A stretch of DNA of 64,000 bases, from NCBI RefSeq assembly GCF_001613145.1, contig NZ_BDBU01000034.1, positions 1 through 64,000 on the forward strand, read 5' to 3'. Under the pieces are notes generated by a model, which was not told the origin of the DNA, ran no database searches, and saw only the letters and a list, made by a program, of their open reading frames with translations. Positions 57,655 through 64,000 of the stretch are shown piece after piece. This stretch comes from Nocardia jejuensis NBRC 103114. Lineage in GTDB: Bacteria; Actinomycetota; Actinomycetes; Mycobacteriales; Mycobacteriaceae. The translations under genes and the position numbers were made by a program. Numbering within the stretch: position 1 is the stretch's first letter; each line of letters begins with the position of its first letter.

Positions 57655-58803
57655 TCAGGCGCGGGAGGGGAACCTGAGCACGGGCAGCGGCCGCGCGGTG
57701 GCGACGATCCAATGCTCGTAGCCGTTCAACGCCGCGATCACACCGGCCACGATCGCGAGGCTGACGAGTCCGGGCAGATGCGCGGCCAACGGCGTCAGCG
57801 CCCCGAGTGCCACCGCCACCGCGGTCCGCCCCACGGTGGGCGCGCCGAACATGCGCCAGCGCGTGAAACAGAAGCCGAGCACGAACAGCGCCGCACCCAT
57901 CGGCAGCAGGTAGGCGGTGACGCCGTGCACCGCGTCGGTGGGATGCTCGACTGCGCCGCGAGCGCCGACCGACACCAGCACCAACCCGACCACCAGCAGC
58001 ATGTGGCCGTAGCTCAGCACATCGCGAACGACCGTGCCGCGCACCTGATCGGTCCGCAGCGAGTGCTCTACCGCCGAGAATCCGAAGGCGAAATACAGCC
58101 ACCACAGCCCGCATCCGAGCACGAAGGTCAGCACCACCGCGATCCAGGCCGCCACTCCCAGATGCGATTCCGCGGCCTGCGAGCCGACCGCCGCCACCGT
58201 CTCACCGAGGGCGATGATCACGAAGGTCGCGAACCGCTCGGGCAGATGACTCGCCCCGAACCGCACGGCCTTCATCCGCTGTGACAGCACCGCCGGACCC
58301 GCGAAGGCGATCAGCACCGCGATCACCCAGAGTCCGTTGCGCACAAGCCCTTCCGGCGCGACCGCCGCGATCACCAGCAGCACCGCTCCGGCCATCGAGA
58401 TGGTGTACGGATTCACCCGGTCCGGGAACGACCCCTTGCGCCGGATCTCGATCCACAACAGCGTCCGCAAGACCAGATGCGCGATCGCGAAGATCAGCGG
58501 CTCACCGTGCCCGGCGAAGGCGTGCGGCGCCGTGATCGCCATGAAGAACATGCAGAGCCCGCACGCGAAGAGGAAGAACCGCTGCCGATTCGAGTCCTCG
58601 ACCCCGTGCACCGTCAGCGTGGTCCCCACCCACGACCACCACATCACGGCCAGCAGCAATACCGCCTGCCCCACCGCGGCCCAGTTCGGATGCCCGACCG
58701 GTAGATGCGCCGCCTGCGTCACCGCGAACACCAGCACCAGGTCGAAGAACAACTCCGCCCAGCTGGCCCGCTCGTGCGCCTCGTGTTCAGGTTCCGTCAC
58801 CAC
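57655..58803 (-). CDS. ltrA: Low temperature requirement A (LtrA)-family membrane protein
   Basis: The 382-residue polytopic protein opens with EHEAHERASWAELFFDLVLVFAVTQ, the LtrA signature, and has about ten to eleven hydrophobic segments (AVLLLAVMWWSWVGTTLTV, FLFACGLCMFFMAITAPHA, GLVRNGLWVIAVLIAFAGPA). FGASHLPERFATFVIIALGETV is another conserved block. Its role is undefined beyond a link to low-temperature growth in Listeria. It is upstream of the agmatine deiminase operon on the same strand, with the operator between them. Confidence 0.9.
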   Translation of the reverse strand: MVTEPEHEAHERASWAELFFDLVLVFAVTQAAHLPVGHPNWAAVGQAVLLLAVMWWSWVGTTLTVHGVEDSNRQRFFLFACGLCMFFMAITAPHAFAGHGEPLIFAIAHLVLRTLLWIEIRRKGSFPDRVNPYTISMAGAVLLVIAAVAPEGLVRNGLWVIAVLIAFAGPAVLSQRMKAVRFGASHLPERFATFVIIALGETVAAVGSQAAESHLGVAAWIAVVLTFVLGCGLWWLYFAFGFSAVEHSLRTDQVRGTVVRDVLSYGHMLLVVGLVLVSVGARGAVEHPTDAVHGVTAYLLPMGAALFVLGFCFTRWRMFGAPTVGRTAVAVALGALTPLAAHLPGLVSLAIVAGVIAALNGYEHWIVATARPLPVLRFPSRA

Positions 58804-58963
58804 GTAAATCCTTGCCTAGCTCGACTTTTTCAGCGCGCTCACACTAGCGGCAGTGGGTAACCCGCCGATGCCGGCCGCTATTCCGGTGCGATCCCATCCA
58901 CCCGGGAACAGCGCGGCGAAGAATCGCCTTGCTCGCAACCCGTGTGCCGGACAAGATTTCCGA

Positions 58964-59551
58964 ATGGAACCGGCGCCGCCGCCCGCACTCGCGCCCGGGG
59001 TGATTCCGCCCGAGCGAATCGACCTCGGCGATATCCTGCTGCGCCGTTGGCAACCCGGCGATCTGGAAGCGCGATTCGAGGCGATCTCGGCGTCCTTCGA
59101 GCACATTCACCCGTGGATGCCATGGCTGGCCGAGCGCCCGACCCTCGAGAGTCAGCGCCTGCACAGCGAGAGCGCGGATGGTTCGTGGCCGAGCCCGGAC
59201 GGCGGTTTCACCTTCGGGATCTTCGATGCCGCGGGCACGGTACTGGGGGCCGCGGGACTGCACGATCGAGTCGGTCCGGCAACCCTGGAAATCGGGTACT
59301 GGTGCCATGTCGCGCACACCGGACGAGGCGTCATCACCCGCGCCACCGCGGCCCTGACCGACATCGCGCTGAAGTTACCCGGCATCGAACAAGTCGAAAT
59401 TCGTTGCGACGCCGCGAACCTGCGCAGCGCGGCGGTTCCGCACCGGCTCGGATATCGACTGGATCGGGTCATCCCACGCGAACGCCTGGCACCGGCCGAA
59501 TCCGGATTCGGCATGATCTGGGTGAAATCGACTGCGGCGCCGGACAACTGA
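58964..59551 (+). CDS. RimJ/RimL-type GNAT acetyltransferase
   Basis: The 195-residue protein reads DILLRRWQPGDLEARFEAIS, then TFGIFDAAGTVLGAAGLHDRV, LEIGYWCHVAHTGRGVITRA (acetyl-CoA loop) and EIRCDAANLRSAAVPHRLGY, the RimL layout. The frame opens at 58853, but ATG 58964 (MEPAPPPALAPGVIPPERI) is the natural start. It probably acetylates an amino terminus or a small amine. It is divergent from ltrA. Confidence 0.85.
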   Translation: MEPAPPPALAPGVIPPERIDLGDILLRRWQPGDLEARFEAISASFEHIHPWMPWLAERPTLESQRLHSESADGSWPSPDGGFTFGIFDAAGTVLGAAGLHDRVGPATLEIGYWCHVAHTGRGVITRATAALTDIALKLPGIEQVEIRCDAANLRSAAVPHRLGYRLDRVIPRERLAPAESGFGMIWVKSTAAPDN

Positions 59552-59756
59552 GCGGCGACTACCCTCGATTCGCGCCGACCTCTCCCTTCGGCGAACATGG
59601 CCCGCGAGTTTCGATCGCGGCCTCGAAGTCACGTCGACCGCGACGCAGCCGCGCGCGGAAGTGTTGCCGCACAGGGCCGTTGCGGCCCGACCCCGCACAG
59701 GCCGACGCGGTCAGGGCGATGCAGCCCATTGCCTGGCACGCGCACCGAGGTTAAAG

Positions 59757-59777
59757 TGAACGAAACCGTTTCGTTCA
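59757..59777. promoter_or_regulatory. 21-bp palindromic TetR operator candidate
   Basis: Arms TGAACGAAAC and GTTTCGTTCA are perfect inverted repeats around one C, 12 nt before the TetR start codon at 59790. TetR sites of the GAACGAAAC...GTTTCGTTC kind are common in actinobacteria. Autoregulation is the expected effect. Confidence 0.8.
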
Positions 59778-59789
59778 GATGGGTGTGGC

Positions 59790-60350
59790 GTGGCGCGAAG
59801 TGACGACCGGGAAGAGGCGATTCTGCTCGGAACGCTGGAGCTCATCGGCGAAGTGGGCTACGACCAGATGACCATGGACGGCATCGCCACCCGGGCCCGC
59901 GCCAGCAAGGCCACGATCTACCGACGATGGCCCGGCAAGGCCGAACTCGTCGTCGCCGCGCTCGAGCGGTACAGCGCACCCCCGACGATCCCGCCCGATT
60001 CGGGCACGCTGCGCGGCGACCTACTGGGCCTGCTCGCCACACTGCGCGACAACCTCGCGGGACAGGATGCCTCCCTCGTCCTCGGACTGATGAAGGCGAT
60101 GCATCACGACTCGGCCCTGGCTCGAGTCGTCCGCAGCAGGCTCGTCGATGTCAAACGCGCCGCGTTCGACGCCGTGGCGGCCAGAGCCGTTGCGCGGGAA
60201 CAACTATCAGCCGAGGCCGACCATGTCCTCGCCGCCGAGGTCGCGAGCGCTGTGCTGTTCTCCCGACTTCTCATCACCGATCAACCATTGGACGACGCGT
60301 TCATCACGCACCTGGTGGACGCGGTACTCCTGCCGATACTGCACCGATAG
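59790..60350 (+). CDS. TetR-family regulator
   Basis: The 186-residue protein has the TetR helix-turn-helix (ILLGTLELIGEVGYDQMTMD, then TRARASKATIYRRWPGKAEL) and a C-terminal region of TetR_C_16-like character (LARVVRSRLVDVKRAAFDAV). GTG 59790 is chosen because it directly follows the operator region; leader length is only 12 nt from the palindrome. The next gene, a small membrane protein, starts 17 nt after it and is likely its main target. Confidence 0.88.
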   Translation: MARSDDREEAILLGTLELIGEVGYDQMTMDGIATRARASKATIYRRWPGKAELVVAALERYSAPPTIPPDSGTLRGDLLGLLATLRDNLAGQDASLVLGLMKAMHHDSALARVVRSRLVDVKRAAFDAVAARAVAREQLSAEADHVLAAEVASAVLFSRLLITDQPLDDAFITHLVDAVLLPILHR

Positions 60351-60366
60351 CATCGAGGGGCAAGAC

Positions 60367-60648
60367 ATGTGGCCTGCACTCACCCTGGGGTTTCTCGGCG
60401 GCCTGATGGCCGGAAACGCCGTTCCGCACTTCGTCCGAGGGATCACCAAGCAGCGATATCCCACCGTCTGGGGTGGCGGCCCGATCCCCAATCTCATCGC
60501 GGGCTGGGCTGGTCTGGTCATCGCGGCGCTCCTGCTGCACACCGCATTTCACGACCACCCACACCCGTGGGCCTTCTCCGCCGCCGCCCTCGGCGTCCTT
60601 CTCATCGGCCTGTTCCACGCCGGACCCGGCGCTTTCGGTCACGAATGA
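60367..60648 (+). CDS. Small membrane protein downstream of tetR
   Basis: The 93-residue protein has three hydrophobic segments (ALTLGFLGGLMAGNAVPHFV, LIAGWAGLVIAALLLHTAF, AFSAAALGVLLIGLFHAGP) and a QRYPTVWGGGP loop. ATG 60367 follows GAGGGG. It is probably cotranscribed with the TetR gene. I do not recognise a named family; transport or membrane sensing is only a guess. Confidence 0.7.
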   Translation: MWPALTLGFLGGLMAGNAVPHFVRGITKQRYPTVWGGGPIPNLIAGWAGLVIAALLLHTAFHDHPHPWAFSAAALGVLLIGLFHAGPGAFGHE

Positions 60649-60663
60649 CGCGGTAGGCCGAAT

Positions 60664-61776
60664 TCAGCCTTCGGCGGCCAGCTGCCCGCAGGCCGCGGCG
60701 ATTTCCTGGCCGCGGGTGTCGCGGACGGTGCAGGGGACGCCCTGTTCGTTGACGCGGCGGACGAATTCGCGTTCGACGGGCTTCGGGGAGGCGTCCCACT
60801 TGCTGCCGGGGGTGGGGTTCAGGGGGATGAGGTTGACGTGGACCCGGGAGCCCAGGGCCTTGTGGAGCTTCTTGCCGAGCATGTCCGCGCGCCACGGCTG
60901 GTCGTTGATGTCGCGGATGAGGGCGTACTCGATGGAAACGCGGCGGCCGGATTTGTCGGCGTAATACCGTGCGGCGTCGAGGACTTCGGCCACGGACCAG
61001 CGATTGTTGACCGGCACCAGGGTGTCTCGGAGTTCGTCGTCCGGAGTGTGCAGGGAGACAGCCAGAGTCACCGACAGATCCTCGTCGGCGAGCTTGCGGA
61101 TGGCCGGGGCCAGGCCGACGGTGGAGACCACCACATTGCGCTGGGAGATGCCCAGGCCGTCGGGGGCGGGAGAGGTGATGCGGCGGACCGCGTTCACGAC
61201 ACGCTTGTAGTTGGCGAGCGGCTCGCCCATGCCCATGAAGACGATGTTGGACAGTCGCCCGGGGCCGCCCTCGACCTCACCGTCGCGCAGGGCGGCCGCC
61301 GCCGCGCGCACCTGGTCGACGATCTCGGCGGTGGACAGGTTGCGGGTCAGGCCCGCCTGGCCGGTCGCGCAGAACGGGCACGCCATCCCGCAGCCCGCCT
61401 GGCTGGAGATACACAGCGTCGCCCGGTCGGGATAGCGCATCAGCACCGATTCGAGCAGGGTGCCGTCGCCCGCCTTCCACAGCGTCTTGCGGGTCTGACC
61501 GTCATCGCACGCGATATGCCGCACGGCGGTCAGCAGCTGCGGGAACAGCGCCTCCCCCACCGCGGCGCGCATGGCCTCGGGCAGATCGGTCATCTGCTGC
61601 GGATCGGCCAGCAGCCGCCCGTAGTACTGCCGCGCGATCTGATCGGCCCGGAACTTCGGTAGCCCCAGCGCCTCCACCGCCGCCTTGCGCTCGGTGGCGT
61701 CGAGGTCGGCGAGATGCTTCGGCGGCATGCCACGGCGAGGGGCGTCGAACACGAGGGGAAGCGGGGCGGCAGTCAT
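60664..61776 (-). CDS. rlmN: 23S rRNA (adenine-2503-C2) / tRNA methyltransferase RlmN
   Basis: The 370-residue radical SAM enzyme methylates A2503 of 23S rRNA and A37 of some tRNAs. The cluster motif CGMACPFCATG (C-x3-C-x2-C), GMGEPLANYKRVVNAV and VSLHTPDDELRDTLVPVN are clear. A late cysteine in VPCTVRDTRGQEIAAACGQL is the expected methyl-carrying residue. ATG 61776 begins MTAAPLPLVFDAPRRGMP. The gene is core, as Rv2880c in M. tuberculosis. Confidence 0.95.
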   Translation of the reverse strand: MTAAPLPLVFDAPRRGMPPKHLADLDATERKAAVEALGLPKFRADQIARQYYGRLLADPQQMTDLPEAMRAAVGEALFPQLLTAVRHIACDDGQTRKTLWKAGDGTLLESVLMRYPDRATLCISSQAGCGMACPFCATGQAGLTRNLSTAEIVDQVRAAAAALRDGEVEGGPGRLSNIVFMGMGEPLANYKRVVNAVRRITSPAPDGLGISQRNVVVSTVGLAPAIRKLADEDLSVTLAVSLHTPDDELRDTLVPVNNRWSVAEVLDAARYYADKSGRRVSIEYALIRDINDQPWRADMLGKKLHKALGSRVHVNLIPLNPTPGSKWDASPKPVEREFVRRVNEQGVPCTVRDTRGQEIAAACGQLAAEG

Positions 61777-62059
61777 AACCCGCCTATTCTTCCACCCGGA
61801 ACCACGCTCCCGGGCAGGGGGTGGTGGAACTCATGCAGAAACCCGCCATTACCCGGCCGCGGCCTTACCGCCCGACCGCGCGAGGCCGCCGACTCGATGT
61901 CCGAGGCCGTCGAGCACTCGAGAAGATCCGCGGCCCTCGGACAGCACAACCCGGGAGGTGCGGCGCCGCGCACCAGGACCGCGACTCCCCACCAATGGGA
62001 AGCCTCGACAATCGAGGGCAGGTGTATGCGGATTTCCGGCGTGGAACGAGGAGGATTGC

Positions 62060-63220
62060 TTGGCGGAGGCATTTCACGCTCACGCCGCCGAGCGCAGACT
62101 GACCGAGGCGTTGACAGCACTCGGGCCGACGGGCTGGCACCGAATGGAGGCCGTCTTCGCGATGACGGTGGCGAGCGAAGTCAGCCGGCTCGTGTATTCC
62201 ATCGGCGAGCGAAGGGTCTCGATATCGCCGCCGGAGGACGTCCTGGCCCTCGTGCGTGAGCAGCGGGCGCTCGCGGCCGCCGCGAGCACGGGACCGTGGT
62301 GGCGAATGTCCTTGGTGTTGAGCGCGTCCGGCGCACTCGATGTCGAACACGACTACGGCGAGGAGCCGTTTCCGCACGGGCAGTTGTTCGCGCCGGAGGC
62401 CTACCGCGCGGATCTGGCCGCCTACCCGCGTGACCGACTTCCGGTGTGGCTGGCCGCCTATACCGGTCACGGCGACCGGCAGCGCCGCTCCCCGCAGCAG
62501 GCGGCCCGCCAGGCACGCGCCGATCGCGCCGACCGGGTGTGGCCGGTGCTGTCGGAGTACGAATTTCCCCCCTTTCCGCTGCTGTGGGCACGCTGGGCGA
62601 CCATCGCCGCGGCATTCGTCGCCGTCGGATCGGATCGTGGTCCGCGCATGTTGCCGTGGACAGCGGTATTCGAGGGCTCCGCGCTCGACGGGTCGATCCT
62701 GCACGCGCTGCCCTCGGGTCGCGCGGTGCTCTCGGGCGGAGTGTGGAACGCGCCGACTCTCGACGCGGTATACAACGGCGGCGCACCGATGCCGAATTTC
62801 TATGCGGGCGCACCGGATTGGGTGGCCGATCCGGTACTCGACCCGCGCGCGACCTCCGGATTGCTGTCGTTCTGCTACTGGTGGGACGCCGGGCGCTGGT
62901 ATCGCGGAGCGTCGCCGTCGGCGCAGGAGTGCGAGGTGGCCGTGCCCGGTGTGTGGACAAAGGACATCGTGACCGGCGTGATCGCCGGCCTGTTCGACGA
63001 GCAGCCCCTCCCCGCCACGCTGGAGGCGATCGGCGCGCTGCTGCGGGCGGCGGAGGCCGGCACGGTGACGCGACGGGAACTAGTCGCGGTGTTCGGCTCG
63101 ACGGAGAGCGTCGATATCGATGGCGCGCTGTATCAATTCGGATTGGCCGGGCTCGTTCCGCCGACACCGGAACCGATGTCGGAGTCCGATGCCATCGCCC
63201 GAGTGCGGGACGACACCTGA
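62060..63220 (+). CDS. Unrecognised 386-residue protein before a type VII secretion-type pair
   Basis: The protein reads MAEAFHAHAAERRLTEALTA, LVYSIGERRVSISPPEDVLA, WRMSLVLSASGALDVEHDYG, then FVAVGSDRGPRMLPWTAVFE and LSFCYWWDAGRWYRGASPSA, ending EPMSESDAIARVRDDT. It has no signal peptide or membrane segment. TTG 62060 is chosen because AGGAGGA precedes it by four nt and no ATG or GTG fits so well. It is followed 24 nt later by a YbaB-like gene and then a WXG-like gene. An accessory or immunity-type role in a type VII toxin locus is inference. I do not recognise the family. Confidence 0.65.
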   Translation: MAEAFHAHAAERRLTEALTALGPTGWHRMEAVFAMTVASEVSRLVYSIGERRVSISPPEDVLALVREQRALAAAASTGPWWRMSLVLSASGALDVEHDYGEEPFPHGQLFAPEAYRADLAAYPRDRLPVWLAAYTGHGDRQRRSPQQAARQARADRADRVWPVLSEYEFPPFPLLWARWATIAAAFVAVGSDRGPRMLPWTAVFEGSALDGSILHALPSGRAVLSGGVWNAPTLDAVYNGGAPMPNFYAGAPDWVADPVLDPRATSGLLSFCYWWDAGRWYRGASPSAQECEVAVPGVWTKDIVTGVIAGLFDEQPLPATLEAIGALLRAAEAGTVTRRELVAVFGSTESVDIDGALYQFGLAGLVPPTPEPMSESDAIARVRDDT

Positions 63221-63243
63221 ACGAGAGGCAAGGAACCAGACCG

Positions 63244-63660
63244 ATGGATCGTTGGGAACAAGAAGGACTGCACTCGGCGAACTTCGGGATGCGCAACCAG
63301 GTCGACCACATCCTCGACGCGCTCGCCGAGCAGCAAGCTCGCCTCACCGAGGTCCAGCAGCGACTCGACGCGGCACGCATCACCGTGGCCTCGGCCGATG
63401 GTCTGGTCGAGGTGACTGTCGATTCCGCCGGCGTCCTCACCGACGTCACGTTCACCGCAGCGGCGTTGCGCGGCACGGCCGAACAGCTCGGCAAGTCCAC
63501 CCTCGAGACCGGTCGAGAGGCCGCCCGGCGCGCGCAGGAGCAGACCAGGGAGATCCTCGCCCCGGTCGCCGAGGCGGGCGCGGCGATGCCCGATCTGTCC
63601 GATCTGGTACCGGGTGCGCCGAGCCTGCGCGACGGGCTCGACACCGCTGGTGAGAGTTGA
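63244..63660 (+). CDS. YbaB/EbfC-family protein of a type VII-type locus
   Basis: The 138-residue protein starts MDRWEQEGLHSANFGMRNQV and has the YbaB-like core RITVASADGLVEVTVDSAGV and LTDVTFTAAALRGTAEQLGK. A long extension (EQTREILAPVAEAGAAMPDL) makes it larger than the DNA-binding EbfC proteins. In actinobacteria these are common upstream of WXG100-type genes in secreted-toxin loci. ATG 63244 follows CAAGGAA. It lies 13 nt before the next gene. Confidence 0.82.
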   Translation: MDRWEQEGLHSANFGMRNQVDHILDALAEQQARLTEVQQRLDAARITVASADGLVEVTVDSAGVLTDVTFTAAALRGTAEQLGKSTLETGREAARRAQEQTREILAPVAEAGAAMPDLSDLVPGAPSLRDGLDTAGES

Positions 63661-63673
63661 AGGACAACCCACC

Positions 63674-64000
63674 ATGGGTCAGTCGTTCGATTTCGATCCG
63701 AGCCTCGCTCAGACGCTCATCGCCGAACTCACCGCCATCGCCGAAGCCGCGCACCAAGACCTGACGGAGCTGAGGAATGCCCTCGCGCGTGAAGGCAAGC
63801 CGTGGGGTGACGATGAACCGGGACGGACGATCGGCCACACCTACGAACCCGAAGCCGAGAAAGGCTTGACGGGCTACGGGAACCTGGTCGACAATCTGCG
63901 CGGATTGAGGACGGGGCTCGCCGACGCCAACGAGGCCTTTCAGAGCCAAGATCGGGCCGGGGCTCAGCGGATCACCGCGTCCGGCAGGCCGAGCAGCGGA
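63674..64000 (+). CDS. WXG100/EspC-like type VII secretion protein, C-terminus beyond window
   Basis: The frame begins MGQSFDFDPSLAQTLIAELT at ATG 63674, with GAAGGA upstream, and stays open to the window edge (109 codons). Two helices flank GKPWGDDEPGRTIGHTYEPE, in which W-G replaces the classical W-x-G, followed by LTGYGNLVDNLRGLRTGLAD. This is the usual sequence of a secreted ESX-type substrate or the N-terminal secretion domain of a larger toxin. Confidence 0.78.
   Translation, partial: MGQSFDFDPSLAQTLIAELTAIAEAAHQDLTELRNALAREGKPWGDDEPGRTIGHTYEPEAEKGLTGYGNLVDNLRGLRTGLADANEAFQSQDRAGAQRITASGRPSSG

Overview
The window is high-GC actinobacterial chromosome, most probably Nocardia or a close mycolic-acid relative. 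The evidence is the gene content: a MetAP1c-type map, a lipoprotein class B PBP, Rip1, EspC/YbaB-type secretion neighbours and a Mycobacterium-like core gene order. As I remember the M. tuberculosis map, the order GNAT, mqo, hydrolase, map, PBP lipoprotein, GNAT, ispG, rip1, dxr, DUF2631, rlmN matches roughly Rv2851c to Rv2880c. Here that core is split by about 33 kb of accessory DNA between map and the PBP gene (about 6.4 to 39.8 kb).

Layout. 1-6.3 kb: partial GNAT, mqo, alpha/beta hydrolase, a hydrolase-fold protein without its nucleophile, cobQ and map. 6.5-10.6 kb: an LLM flavin oxidoreductase, then a two-gene family 2A encapsulin operon whose cysteine desulfurase cargo has a long disordered N-terminus carrying a coding minisatellite. 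10.8-17.8 kb: a phosphonate locus (PhnF-like GntR repressor with recognisable operators, FAD amine oxidase, phosphonatase-like HAD enzyme, binding protein, ATPase, two permeases and a 56-codon ORF exactly filling one gap). 18.1-21.4 kb: a free-standing mraY, an EspC-like gene and a DUF4254/XRE pair. 21.5-38.8 kb: a truncated adenylation-domain gene, a 4669-residue three-module NRPS and a coupled DrrABC-type exporter.

38.8-49.4 kb: nitrobindin, a small secreted peptide, PBP, GNAT, ispG, endonuclease V tail to tail with a TerD-DUF2510-zinc-TerB-PH-HNH fusion, rip1, dxr and DUF2631. 49.5-53.9 kb: two tandem secreted paralogues, a CtaG-like membrane protein, a 57-residue protein and a PucR regulator. 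54-64 kb: acyl-CoA synthetase, an agmatine deiminase lipoprotein plus TetR operon with a perfect 22-bp palindrome over its promoter, ltrA, GNAT, a second TetR unit with its own palindrome, rlmN, and the start of a type VII secretion-type locus cut by the right edge.

The genes work together in five local units: sulfur handling in a protein shell; phosphonate uptake and C-P cleavage; synthesis and export of a short D/L peptide; isoprenoid precursor synthesis (ispG, dxr) beside envelope proteolysis and peptidoglycan synthesis (rip1, PBP); and TetR-controlled agmatine or arginine-derivative metabolism. The strongest candidates for something little described are the TerD...HNH fusion, the orphan A-domain fragment with disordered insertions inside NRPS catalytic domains, and the free-standing mraY beside the NRPS locus. 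All calls are from reading the sequence; no searches were run.
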